This document shows positions 18,143 through 27,054 of a stretch of DNA of 64,000 bases, piece after piece. How positions within the stretch are numbered: position 1 is the stretch's first letter; every line of letters begins with the position of its first letter. This stretch comes from Poriferisodalis sp965226645 (GTDB taxonomy: Bacteria; Actinomycetota; Acidimicrobiia; Acidimicrobiales; Poriferisodalaceae): NCBI GenBank assembly GCA_965226645.1, contig CBDDDL010000004.1, positions 620,001 to 684,000 on the forward strand. Direction: 5' to 3'. The notes below the pieces were generated by a model. The model was not told the origin of the DNA. It ran no database searches and saw only the letters and a program-made list of their open reading frames with translations. The position numbers were made by a program, and so were the translations under genes.

Positions 18143-19021
18143 CGTAAACCGTGTGCGGTAACTGTTGCCAGGGCCATCATTGCTCTTACTTGGAATGTCC
18201 GCTAGCGTGTCACCGTTTGAGTCCTGTATCCGAAAGTCGAGCTGGATCTGTGACCGCAACCAATCTGAAGTAGGGCTAATTCCGTAGATTTCAGCTACAT
18301 ACTCCCTGCCCGCCATCAACGAAACATCGTCAACGTTCTTCGTGCGGTGACCCACCCGAGTCATCACCCACGTTTCATCCAGCCTTACGTCGCCCGGATC
18401 GTTGAGGTGGTTACGCAGTTGTTCTGCCGGCTCAGGTTCCGGCTCTGGTTCTGCCAGTTTCTCAGAACGGAAGACCGTCGCTTTGCGGGACGCTTTGCCG
18501 ACATTGTCGCCGCGCACTGCTTTGATTCTGTAGCGATATTCCTGACCGGCTTCTGTAGCGTCGATGTCGACCCAACTAGTAGCCGCGACTTCGGCCACGA
18601 CCACAAGGCCCGTGTCCACGCCTTGTGCCTTGCGAAGCACCTGGTAGCCGGTGACTGTCTCAGCGTCCTCAGTCGGCTCGGACCAACTGACCTCGATGCC
18701 GCCTGCCTGCTCGGCAGCGGTCACGTCCCCGGGCGTGCGCGCCCAGTTCCCGCGCGGCTCCTGCCGCGGAAGGGAACGCCGCAAGCAGCAGCGCCCCCAC
18801 GGCCAGCACGCTCAGCAGCGAGCGTCGCCCGTCGCGTGAACGCCGCGGGCGAGCAGCCGCCCTCGGGAGCGATTCGATGCACCCCACTTGCGAGGGGGAG
18901 GGAGTATTCAGCACAGCAGCCTCAATTCCTGTTCCCGGAACACGTGCGGATCATAGTCATCACGACCGCGCAACAATGCACGCGACTGCGCAGGCGACAG
19001 GGACACCTGACAGCGAGGCAA

Positions 19022-19222
19022 TCACACGATCGGCGCGACGACGATGGTCTGATCGTCTTCGAGAGTGTCCGGGAATGCGCTCGTGACTTTGGCCGTGCAC
19101 CCGTAACGCCCCGGAGGGACCGTCATGGTCTGGGGAGTGATCGTTACGCCCTCGATCTCTGGGAACGTGAAGGTGACGGGCTCAGAATCGTCGCGGGCGA
19201 CGTACCAACGCTCTTGGTGCAA
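19022..19222 (-). CDS. short beta-rich open frame, possible domain remnant
   Basis: Sixty-six codons with an Ig-like pattern: EPVTFTFPEIEGVTITPQTM, then VPPGRYGCTAKVTSAFP. The frame stays open upstream toward the stop of FN3/PPC copy B. The start is a TTG with no convincing ribosome site. It sits between the two FN3/PPC paralogs and could be the detached last domain of a former surface protein. The low-complexity, non-family sequence keeps this tentative. Confidence 0.3.
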   Translation of the reverse strand: MHQERWYVARDDSEPVTFTFPEIEGVTITPQTMTVPPGRYGCTAKVTSAFPDTLEDDQTIVVAPIV

Positions 19223-19279
19223 GCCGGGTGCATTGATCCGCCTTCGCTCTCGCCGGAATAGGCATCTTCGACCCGTATG

Positions 19280-21095
19280 TCATAACGGAAGCGTCCGCAG
19301 AAACAGGCTGTACTGCCCGATGTTATTGAAGCTCACGGGGTTCTTCTTCGTGCATGTCAAATCGCCCGTCACAGGGTCCAATGCCTCTTTCCCTACTTTG
19401 CAATTGGAAGCAGTCACCTCAATGTAGTACGTTTCGGTTGTCGGGACCGTGAAGTCGAGCCGTGAATCAAACGAGAGCATCACATCGAAATCGTCAAGCG
19501 GTGGGCCAACAACACGCTCACCCGCTGCGTTGTATACGCCGCCAATTTGAGCGTCATACAACGTTATGCCCCGCATGACTGCGCGGTATTGAACCTCAGC
19601 GTCCAGCCCGAAAGCCGTGAACCAGTCCCGGTCCTTGTGATGCTCGATGTACCCGGATTTCACGGCCCCGGGGACGATAGCGCCATATAAACCAAAGTTT
19701 CCGGCAGCGCCGCCCTCCCTGTATCTGCCGTCAATAAGGTAACCGGGCACAAAATCGTCACCATCCAAGTTAGCAGGGAAGGTTCCTGTTACGGTCAATG
19801 TGTAGTGCCCTTCACGATTGCCAGCGCTGCCGTAGCTGCCGAGCGCAATGTAATAGTCGCCGCTCGATGGAGCCCGAATTATCGTGGGCGCCGCATTGTC
19901 ATGAGTGGCAACGCCACCGGCTGCCGTATGGTAGGCAAGACCAGTCGTCTGCGGCCCCGCCACGATGCTGCCGTCGTTGCTGAGGAAATCGCCGACACTG
20001 TTGTAGGTGCCATTGATCCACGCTGCGGCCGCCGCATCCTCGGTCTCATCTGGCACCATGCGAACCTCGTAAGTAGAGCCCGCATTCAAAGGCACCCGGT
20101 ACCAATCAGTGTCATAGTCGTCATGAAAAGAGCCGTCGACCGAACTATTTGAACGAATGTCGCAATTGGTTTCGAGTTCGCCTACGCAATCATCGGTAGG
20201 GTCATCGTATGTATATATCCGTAATTCGGCTTCAATCTCTAGGCGGTCGGGCCATCCTATCGACGCACTTTCGAAGTAGCCTTGTTGCAACTTAACTTCG
20301 ATGTCATAGTCACTATCCGCCGGGCCTCCGGTTTTAATGATGGCGAAGTCTTCGACGACACTTAGGCCGGGGCCGTTGGTATTGCTAAACGACTTAACCT
20401 CAACACCGTTATCGTCTTTGATTTTGGCCGACCACCTAAGGCTGCCTACTACCCACTCTGGCCCGGTCTCATAGACTTCAATTACATAACCAAAGTTCTT
20501 ACGCAATCTCACCCCGGTGAAAGCCTTGTTACGTTGCCTGGCGCCCGCGATTGTGATTTGCCCCGTAAAGTTTACTAGCGAAGCGTCTATGTGACTACGT
20601 GCAGTCTCTAGCGGTTCTGGCGTCACGGTGAGCGTTGTTTGCACGCCACGGATAACTGCCGCTTTTCTTGACGGCTTCCCTACGTACGAGTCACGAACGG
20701 CTTTGACCTTGTAGCGGTACTCTTGGCCCGGCTCGGTCGCCTCGGTATCAATCCATGTCGTTTCGGTCACTTCGGCAACACGCGTGAACTTCGTTTCCAC
20801 GCCTTGCAGCTTACGGATTACCCGGTAGCCGGTGACTGTCGCAGCGTTGTCGGTCGGTGGCGACCAGTTGACTTCGATGCCGTCCGGCAGTTCGGCCGCA
20901 GCGACATTCTGGGGCCGGTACCCCCAAGTTCGCCGCGGCTGCGGCTGCGGAAGGGAACGCTGCGATCAGCAGCGCCCCCACCGCCAGCACGCTCCACAGC
21001 GTGCGGCGACCGCTGCGTGCGCGCCGCGGGCGAGCAGCCGCCCTCGGGAGCGATCCGGTGCACCCGACTTGCGGAGGGCGGGGGGTATTCAGCAC
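19280..21095 (-). CDS. secreted FN3/PPC-like protein, copy B, with +1 frame offset after the signal peptide
   Basis: The signal peptide is encoded from GTG at 21095 (basic region, then LWSVLAVGALLIAAFPSAAAAA). The mature part is one base further in register and is open for more than 550 codons to 19280. In the mature frame there is no ATG, GTG or TTG between a stop at 20968-20966 and residue GVETKF (20800). Yet the intervening codons encode conserved FN3 sequence (DGIEVNWSPPTDNAATVTGY). Total length is 605 codons plus one base. PPC-like units with DDYDTDWYRV, KDRDWFTAF and SFNNIGQYSLFLRTL follow. It is 50-60% similar by eye to copy A. A +1 recoding event or a shared old lesion is needed to explain it. 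Confidence 0.7.
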
Positions 21096-21532
21096 AGCAG
21101 CCTCAATTCCGGTTCCCGGAACAGCTGCGGATAATAGTCAGTACGACACCACCGGTCATGATATAGGCGACCGCGCGGGTGCTCAGACCTGACGGCTCGA
21201 AATGCGTGAAGGCACTGGCTATCCGATATTCGATAGTTGAGAAGGCGCTGATACCTGCCGCCCGGCTCAAGCAGCAGCGCGCGGCTCAGCAGTACTCGGG
21301 GGTCGGCTGGGCGCTCCACCATCCATCCGAACAGTCCGATCCCCTCCGCCCTGAACACCCCGGATGGTTCACTCCACGGAGGCTCAGTACGACCCGCACT
21401 GTGAGTTACTGCAAGGGGATTTGAACCCGCTGGACTGGAAAAGGCTGGAAAAAGGGTGGAGAGCCGTAAAACTAGGCCTCTGACCTGCTATTTCTAGTTT
21501 CCCTTAGCTCCACCCGAGAGACGGCAAGCTCT
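21096..21532. other. intergenic stretch upstream of copy B, with a tRNA T-loop-like motif
   Basis: About 440 bp with no credible gene. The first 60 bp resemble the DNA just upstream of copy A (near 18915-18960), so the duplicated unit includes 5' flanking sequence. At 21416-21428 the minus strand reads GGGTTCAAATCCC, the core of a tRNA T-arm. No matching acceptor, D or anticodon arm can be built around it. It could be a relic of an integration site. Confidence 0.4.
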
Positions 21533-22505
21533 ATCGGTGGTTGCAAGTGAGTTGAGTGTAGATGTCGTGTGCTGATGCCCAGTGGTGGAGTCGGCGGGGC
21601 ATGTGGTTGAGTTTGTCCTCGATGACCGAGAGCCGCAGTTGTCCGATGTCGAGGCTGGTGCTTTTGGGGAGCCATCGGCGCAGCAGCGCGTTGGTCTGCT
21701 CGTTGGTGGGCCGTTGCCACGGCGAGCGCGGCTCGCAGAAGAACACCTCGATGCCGAGCGCGGCCTCGACGTCGGCCCAGCGGGCCATCTCGCGGCCTTG
21801 GTCCCAGGTGAGGCTGCGCACGAGCGCTGCGGGCTGGCGGCCCAGCGCCGCGGTGACCGCCGCGGCGACCTGGGGCGCGCCGTAGCCGTCGGGCAGCGCT
21901 GCGGTGACCGTGTAGCGGCTGGTGCGCTCTGCGAGCGTGACCGCGGCGGTGAGGTTCGCTTTGCCGACGATGAGGTCGCCTTCCCAGTGGCCGGGCTCTA
22001 CACGGTCCTCGACGTCGTCGGGCCGGTCGGCTATCGGCCGGTATTCCCCCAGCGGGCTGGGCTTTTGGGCCTGCGCGACGCTGCGCGGCCGACGGCGCCG
22101 ACAGCGCCGCGGCAGCTTCGCCCAGGAGCCGGCGGGCAGGCCGCTGCGCGCGTCGTTCGCGTAGCACGCCCGATAGATCGTCTCCGCGCACACGCTCATG
22201 CCCGCCTCGCGCAGGTCCGCCGCGGTCGCGTGCGGGGACCAGCGCAGCTTCAAGCGCTCATCGACCGCGGCGGCCAGCACCCGATCGACCGCCAGCTTGG
22301 GCGTTCGCTCTCGTCGCGCCCTCGCGCACGCCCACGCGTGCGCCCAGCGAGCGTCACAGCCCGCCCGCCCGGCGCAGCGGGCCAGCTCGCGATGCACCGT
22401 CGACGGGTCACGGCCCAGCCGCCGCGCTGCGTCCGCGACGCTGCGGCCCGCCCCGAGCGACGACTCGATGAACACCCGCTCATCCAAACTCAGCCTCGCT
22501 GCCAT
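21531..22505 (-). CDS. IS30-family transposase
   Basis: About 324 residues from MAARLSLDERVFI (22505). MEVSS at 22520 is an alternative start, and the frame is open to 22553. The N-terminal HTH_38 domain is LSLDERVFIESSLGAGRSVADAARRLGRDPSTVHREL. The linker with RDDVEDRVEPGHWEGDLIVG carries the first catalytic Asp. LTWDQGREMARW holds the second Asp, and SPWQRPTNEQTNALLRRWLPK holds the catalytic Glu. The frame is uninterrupted and the stop lies at the edge of the terminal repeat. It is probably functional. Confidence 0.93.
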   Translation of the reverse strand: MAARLSLDERVFIESSLGAGRSVADAARRLGRDPSTVHRELARCAGRAGCDARWAHAWACARARRERTPKLAVDRVLAAAVDERLKLRWSPHATAADLREAGMSVCAETIYRACYANDARSGLPAGSWAKLPRRCRRRRPRSVAQAQKPSPLGEYRPIADRPDDVEDRVEPGHWEGDLIVGKANLTAAVTLAERTSRYTVTAALPDGYGAPQVAAAVTAALGRQPAALVRSLTWDQGREMARWADVEAALGIEVFFCEPRSPWQRPTNEQTNALLRRWLPKSTSLDIGQLRLSVIEDKLNHMPRRLHHWASAHDIYTQLTCNHR

Positions 22506-22577
22506 ACTGGACACCTCCATCGGTCGGCTGCATGTGTTGGCAACGGTCATCATGACCGTTCACTTGCAACCACCGAT
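21533..22577 (-). mobile_element. IS30-family insertion sequence
   Basis: Perfect 18-bp inverted repeats, atcggtggttgcaagtga (21533-21550) and tcacttgcaaccaccgat (22560-22577), bound a 1,045-bp element with one intact transposase. No 2-3-bp duplication is obvious at the flanks (CT before, GG after). It forms the right edge of the IS-rich island. Confidence 0.9.
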
Positions 22578-22828
22578 GGAGTTCGCCGACCCTCGGCCGA
22601 TGCCACTGTCGGGGTCACCCGATTGGCCTCGGCGCCTTGCCTGTCGGGTGGCCGCATCGCCCCCAAATGTGCGCGAGCACTGGGACCGCTGGCTGCGCGC
22701 CCGCGAGCTGATCGTCTGACGCAGTGCTCACACCTCTGCTGCTCCGCGTCTGGCTCCGCCAATGGCGCGACGAGCTACACGCCTCGCCGACGAATTCCTC
22801 CATAATTACGGGTTCCGCTCCGAAACCG

Positions 22829-24199
22829 TCAGAGGCACTCGGACTCGCCGACGGCAACCGCGAAGGGACCCGTCTCGTTGAAGTCGGCGAAATGCTCCTC
22901 GGTGTCGAAGCGATCGAGGTTTCGCAGGCTGCGCGCCACCGCTGATGCGCCGCCCGCTCGCTCGAGCCAGGTTGCAAATGTCTCGCCTGCATTCCGCTCC
23001 CCGACGTAGCGCTCGACGATTCGCACCACCGCGTGCGGCGCATTCTTGGCGGGCAGTCGCAGCGTCCGGGACCCGAACTTGATCTGCTCTTGGCCGACAT
23101 GACCACCGAGCAACAACTGGTACCCGGGTGCCGACTTGGCCTCAACGCGCCGCTCGATGCCGAAGAAGCCGATGTCCGCGACATGATGCTGACCGCAGCT
23201 GTTCATGCAGCCCGAGATGTTGATGCGAAGCCCCGGCACTTCGGCCAGCCCGGCTTCTTCGAGCGCATCGGTGATCGCTTCTGCCAGCCCTCTCGACTGG
23301 GTCACTGCCAGATTGCACGTGTCGGCACCCGGGCATGCCACCACATCGCGCAGCAGCTCGGCGCCGGCGGAGGCCATGCCGATCTCAGCGAGCCGACGGT
23401 AGAGGTCGTGCAGTTGATGCTCTTGCAGGTCTCGGAAGACGAGGTTCTGACGATTCGTCAGCCGCATGCTTGCCCCCAGGACGCACTGGGCGTCTGCGAG
23501 GGCGCGGAACTGTGCCGTGGTGATGTCGCCGAGGGGGGCATGTGCGTAGGCAGAGACGGTCTGTGCCTCCGAAGGCGTCGTTGTGAGCAGTGCTGTGCCC
23601 TTGTGAGCAGTGCCCTTGTGAGCAGTGCCGTGGTGGGTGGTGAGATGGTCGCCTTGCCACACCGGCAACCCTTCAAAACCCGCGACATCGCCGATCACGA
23701 TGGTTGCCGGGGCGGGAACTCGGACCTGTGCGAGCCGGGCAAGGGTGGTGCGCTCCACCTGTTGACATGCGGTTGTGGCTGAGCCGATCACCGCGACAGG
23801 CTCATCGGGCGACCGGCCGCCTGCGATCAGCGCCGTGGCTATGTGAGGTGCCAAGCGCACCCCCATGAGCACCACCAGCGTGTGATCGAGCCGGGCGATC
23901 CCAAACCAGTCAACGCCCGCCACGTCGTGGGCACTGGCAGCCGTCACAACGGTGAAGCCATGCGATCGGCCTCGATGGGTCAGCGGGATGCCGGCGGCCG
24001 CGGGAGCAGCAAGAGCGCTCGACAGGCCAGGCACTACTTCCACGTGATGACCGGCGTTGAGCAACGCGAAGGCCTCCTCGCCGCCCCGGCCGAACACATA
24101 AGGGTCGCCGCCCTTGAGCCGGACAACGACCTCGTAGAGAGCCGCGTAGTGGGCCAGCATGGCGTTGAGGTCGGCCTGGGCGCGACCGGTGGCGATCAC
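22829..24199 (-). CDS. chimera of truncated uroporphyrinogen-III methyltransferase and C-terminal half of nitrite/sulfite reductase
   Basis: Residues 1-190 match SUMT/CobA from the QADLNAML helix onward (VVRLKGGDPYVFGRGGEEA, VVPGLSSALAAPAAAGIPLTHRG, VVLMG). They lack the first 50-60 residues, including the GxGPGDPELLT SAM loop. A linker built on a repeated TAHKG unit follows. Then comes the second half of a siroheme nitrite/sulfite reductase: LTNRQNLVFRDL, and both [4Fe-4S]/siroheme motifs, CPGADTC and CMNSC. The first ferredoxin-like half is missing. The GTG start overlaps the upstream PLP-enzyme stop as GTGA. It probably formed by deletion between neighbouring sulfur-assimilation genes. The SUMT part is unlikely to be active; the reductase half alone is doubtful. 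Confidence 0.75.
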   Translation of the reverse strand: MIATGRAQADLNAMLAHYAALYEVVVRLKGGDPYVFGRGGEEAFALLNAGHHVEVVPGLSSALAAPAAAGIPLTHRGRSHGFTVVTAASAHDVAGVDWFGIARLDHTLVVLMGVRLAPHIATALIAGGRSPDEPVAVIGSATTACQQVERTTLARLAQVRVPAPATIVIGDVAGFEGLPVWQGDHLTTHHGTAHKGTAHKGTALLTTTPSEAQTVSAYAHAPLGDITTAQFRALADAQCVLGASMRLTNRQNLVFRDLQEHQLHDLYRRLAEIGMASAGAELLRDVVACPGADTCNLAVTQSRGLAEAITDALEEAGLAEVPGLRINISGCMNSCGQHHVADIGFFGIERRVEAKSAPGYQLLLGGHVGQEQIKFGSRTLRLPAKNAPHAVVRIVERYVGERNAGETFATWLERAGGASAVARSLRNLDRFDTEEHFADFNETGPFAVAVGESECL

Positions 24200-25374
24200 G
24201 AGCAGGTGTGTGCAGCCTGCAGTGCCGAGCAGATGTCGGCTGTCACGTCGTCGGGATGCTCGAGTCCCATCGACATCCTGATCATCCCCTCGCCGATGCC
24301 GATTGCTGCACGCTCAGTGGGTGCAAGCTGGGCATGCGTCATCGACGCAGGATGGTTGACGAGCGTCTCGGGACCACCCAGCGAAGGCGCCAAGTAGGCC
24401 AGGTGCAGCGCATTCACAAATGTGCAGGCTGCCTCGTAGCCACCTACGAGCTCGAAGGTGACGCAGCCTCCGCCCGATGCCATCTGTCTGGCCGCGAGTT
24501 CGCGTTGAGGATGACCGTCGAGTTCGGGGTAGAACACCTCGGCGACGGCGCTGTGGGCGCTGAGAATGTTGGCAACCTGGAGAGCATTCGCACACTGGCG
24601 CTCGATGCGGACCCCGAGTGTCTTGAGGCCGCGCAGCGCATTCCAGCTGTCGAACGCCGACGCCGAGCTGCCCTGCACCACCGCATAGCCCCACAGTTCG
24701 TTGACCAGCGTCTTCTCGCCGGCAATCACCCCGAGAGTGGCGTCGTTGTGGCCCGACAGTGCTTTGGTGGCCGAGTGGACCACGAGGTCCACTCCGTAGT
24801 CCAGAGGACGCTGGATGAGCGGCGTGGCCATCGTCGAGTCGACCACGGTGATTGGGCCGGCGATGGCGCCCAACGCATCGAGGTCGGCCAGGGCAAGCGT
24901 CGGGTTGCTGGGCGTCTCGACGAAGACCAATGTCGTGCGGCCCGGCTCGACGGCGGCCAGCCATGCCTCGGTTTCTCCCACATCCACAAAGGTGACGTCG
25001 ATCCCGAATCGCGGACATACCTGGTTGAAGAGCTGCAACGTGCCGGCGAACAGTTGACGCTGGGTGACCACATGGCTTCCTTGCGAGCACATCCCGAGCA
25101 CCACCGTCGAGATGGCGCCCATTCCGCTGGAGCTACAGATGGCTGCCTCGGCACCCTCCAGTTCGGCCACGGCGTCGGCGAATGCCTGCACCGTGGGATT
25201 GCCGTACCTCCCGTAGAAGTCGGTGACACGGGGGCGTACCGCTCTGCGCGCGGCATCCACCGCGTCCGCGGCCCCGAACGCTGTGGATGGCTCGAGTGCG
25301 GGCGCCAGTCCGCCTTCGGGGCTGCGGCCGGCCCACAGAGCAGCCGTTTCCGGATGGTGAGCGAGTCGGTTCAT
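24196..25374 (-). CDS. trans-sulfuration PLP enzyme (cystathionine gamma-synthase / O-acylhomoserine sulfhydrylase type)
   Basis: About 392 residues of the Cys/Met metabolism PLP family. Seen are YGRYGNPTVQAFADAVAELEGAEAAICSSSGMGAIS (substrate and phosphate region), FVETPSNPTLALADL, the VVDSTMATPLIQRPLDYGVDLVVHSATKAL block with the Schiff-base lysine in SATKALSGH, and GAEKT-like LGVIAG. The C terminus has EGMIRMSMGLEHPDDVTADI. The ATG at 25374 is chosen because GGAG lies six bases before it; METAMN at 25386 is the alternative. It uses activated homoserine with cysteine or sulfide. Coupling to a sulfite-reductase remnant supports a role in sulfur amino-acid synthesis. Confidence 0.85.
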   Translation of the reverse strand: MNRLAHHPETAALWAGRSPEGGLAPALEPSTAFGAADAVDAARRAVRPRVTDFYGRYGNPTVQAFADAVAELEGAEAAICSSSGMGAISTVVLGMCSQGSHVVTQRQLFAGTLQLFNQVCPRFGIDVTFVDVGETEAWLAAVEPGRTTLVFVETPSNPTLALADLDALGAIAGPITVVDSTMATPLIQRPLDYGVDLVVHSATKALSGHNDATLGVIAGEKTLVNELWGYAVVQGSSASAFDSWNALRGLKTLGVRIERQCANALQVANILSAHSAVAEVFYPELDGHPQRELAARQMASGGGCVTFELVGGYEAACTFVNALHLAYLAPSLGGPETLVNHPASMTHAQLAPTERAAIGIGEGMIRMSMGLEHPDDVTADICSALQAAHTCS

Positions 25375-25506
25375 TGCTGTCTCCATATGAACGACGGCTA
25401 CGTCATAGTCAGCCGGAAAACGGAGTGTCCCGTGTCAAGTTGATTCACCCTGAGTTTCGCGCAGGCTCTGGGGGTCACTGGGTTGGGCGAGGGCGTGGTG
25501 GCTGAT

Positions 25507-26349
25507 TCACCGACTCCTCGACACCCGGCCGGCACCAGCAGCGGCGACAGCGCCGGTGATGCGAGCCACGGCGATCGTTGTGTTGTCAATCAAGCCGACG
25601 AGTTGTGCGGTGTCCATCAGCGTGTCCGCCACTTCCTCAGCAGTGCCTCGCCGGTCGGGCGGCAGCGCAAAGCCGAGGCTGAGATCATCGGGATCGTCAC
25701 CGAACCAGCCCCGATCATGGGCTACCAGAACCGGGTCGAACAGCCCATCACTCGCCAATACGACCAACAGGCCCTGTTCGCGGATCCACGCTTCGACGTT
25801 CGCTGCTGGGACGTCGTCGCTGAGGCTCTCGAGGTGTCCAGGCGGCAACTCGTAGCTGTCGCCGTGATTTGCGCGGAACATGCCAATGCCTCGACTGACG
25901 AAACCCATCGGCCCACCATGAGGCGTGCTGTGCCAGCCGGGGCCACCCCCGATCGGCACCAAGAACGCCATCGAATCGCCCACCCACGACACCAGCAGGC
26001 CGCCCTGCGGGGTCCACGCAGCCACCACCAGCGTCGTCAACGCAATGACCGACGAGAAACTCTCACTCGGGCTTCGCATCTCGGGATGCAGCCCCCACGC
26101 CGCCGCATTCGCCGCATCGAATGCCGCAGCCATCTCACCGGCGTCGGCGATCCGATTCGGCAATGCGTCCACCGCCGCCTGCGCCGCCTCGTCTCCAAAC
26201 GGATGACCACCCAACCCATCCGCCACCGCAACAACCCACGACCCATCAGCGTTCGCGACTGTCCGGACGCGGTCCTCTTGCCGATCCCGAGGACCGACTT
26301 CAGACCGTGTCGCAATGTCCACATGATCGTTCGAGAACATGTCCAGCAT
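25507..26349 (-). CDS. PP2C-family serine/threonine phosphatase
   Basis: About 280 residues. PP2C metal motifs are in order: SEVGPRDRQEDRV (motif 1 Asp region), VAVADGLGGHPFGDEAA (DGxGGH), WVGDSMAF (GDS), LLVVLASDGLFDPV (SDGLFD) and LIDNTTIAVARI (DN at the end). All expected Mg/Mn ligands are present, so it should dephosphorylate Ser/Thr residues. The ATG at 26349 is chosen because the frame upstream to 26448 is Cys/Arg-rich and unlike the family. No kinase gene is adjacent. It is a single gene between the sulfur genes and the DUF35 operon. Confidence 0.85.
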   Translation of the reverse strand: MLDMFSNDHVDIATRSEVGPRDRQEDRVRTVANADGSWVVAVADGLGGHPFGDEAAQAAVDALPNRIADAGEMAAAFDAANAAAWGLHPEMRSPSESFSSVIALTTLVVAAWTPQGGLLVSWVGDSMAFLVPIGGGPGWHSTPHGGPMGFVSRGIGMFRANHGDSYELPPGHLESLSDDVPAANVEAWIREQGLLVVLASDGLFDPVLVAHDRGWFGDDPDDLSLGFALPPDRRGTAEEVADTLMDTAQLVGLIDNTTIAVARITGAVAAAGAGRVSRSR

Positions 26350-26637
26350 CCGTTCAGGGTTGCCCAGCTGACAGTACCGAGCAGATGTGACCTCAACCGC
26401 ATGGTTTTGGAGTCGACGGATCGACATGGCACATCGCAGACAATGCAAGACACCTCAGAGACCAGCAGTCGCAGTTGATCGACTGGTGAATCGCCGCGGG
26501 TTTGGTGGCGGCGGCGGCGCGCAGCACTGTGGCCTCGTTCTCGCCTGCACACATGACTCGGCGCCATTTGCCGTCGAGCGAAGCGGCGCAGCTGACCGAC
26601 GAACATTCCCGTAAGGTCGCCGCCGCGCTCCGAAGGG

Positions 26638-27054
26638 ATGTCGATGACGGATCCGCTGATTCCGGTGCCAACGCCGGAAACCCAACCGTTCTGGGACGGT
26701 GTCGAGTCGGGCGAGCTTCGTCTGCCACGCTGCACCGATTGCGGCGGCGCCTATTTCCCGCCCAGCCCGGTTTGCCCTGCATGCACCTCACGCCGCACTG
26801 AGTGGATAACCGCCTCGGGCGACGCAACGCTCTACAGCTACGTCATCAACCACCGGCCCCCGTCGGGCTGGGACAGCGACGGGCCGATGTCGGTAGCTCT
26901 GGTGAGGCTGGCCGAGGGTCCGATGCTGGTGTCAACCGTCGTCGATTGCGAACAGACGCGCCAGGCGCTGGTCCTCGACATGCCGCTACGGGCGACATTC
27001 CGTCGGTTCGCCGGCACCGCAGTGCTGTGCTTCGCCCCTGAGGCCACCCGATGA
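26638..27054 (+). CDS. DUF35 OB-fold protein with zinc ribbon (acyl-CoA-associated)
   Basis: A 138-residue protein with the rubredoxin-like zinc ribbon C32-x2-C35-x10-C46-x2-C49 (RCTDCGGAYF ... CPACTS) followed by an OB fold (TLYSYVINHRPP ... PLRATFRR). DUF35 proteins act as partners of thiolase-like enzymes, for example with Ltp2-type retro-aldolases in sterol side-chain degradation. The gene overlaps the thiolase gene by four bases (ATGA), which fits a two-subunit complex. A start at 26644 is also possible. Confidence 0.85.
   Translation: MSMTDPLIPVPTPETQPFWDGVESGELRLPRCTDCGGAYFPPSPVCPACTSRRTEWITASGDATLYSYVINHRPPSGWDSDGPMSVALVRLAEGPMLVSTVVDCEQTRQALVLDMPLRATFRRFAGTAVLCFAPEATR

Larger units (their letters stand above)
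15720..18914 (-). pseudogene. secreted FN3/PPC-like protein, copy A, split by an ISL3 element
   Basis: The N-terminal part (18914-18143) and C-terminal part (16705-15720) are separated by an ISL3 insertion. Removing the IS and one 8-bp target copy rejoins them in frame as ...YRTRFT|VSADGDYSL..., giving about 582 residues. Domains in order: a signal peptide ending LLSVLAVGALLLAAFPSAAGA; a fibronectin type III domain (IEVSWSEPTEDAETVTGYQV ... GQEYRYRIKAVRG); a PEPEPEPE linker; then three beta-rich PPC-like units with acidic YDNDWYRV/RDRDWFAV motifs. The signal peptide is in a different frame from the rest by +1, exactly as in copy B. It is probably a cell-surface or exported binding protein; no catalytic motif is seen. 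Confidence 0.75.

Noticed and set aside
22576..22719. 47-codon plus-strand frame starting at the IS30 repeat (MEFADPRPM...)
   Set aside because: It begins inside the IS terminal repeat, has no ribosome site and no family-like pattern; probably chance or a scrap of an older gene.
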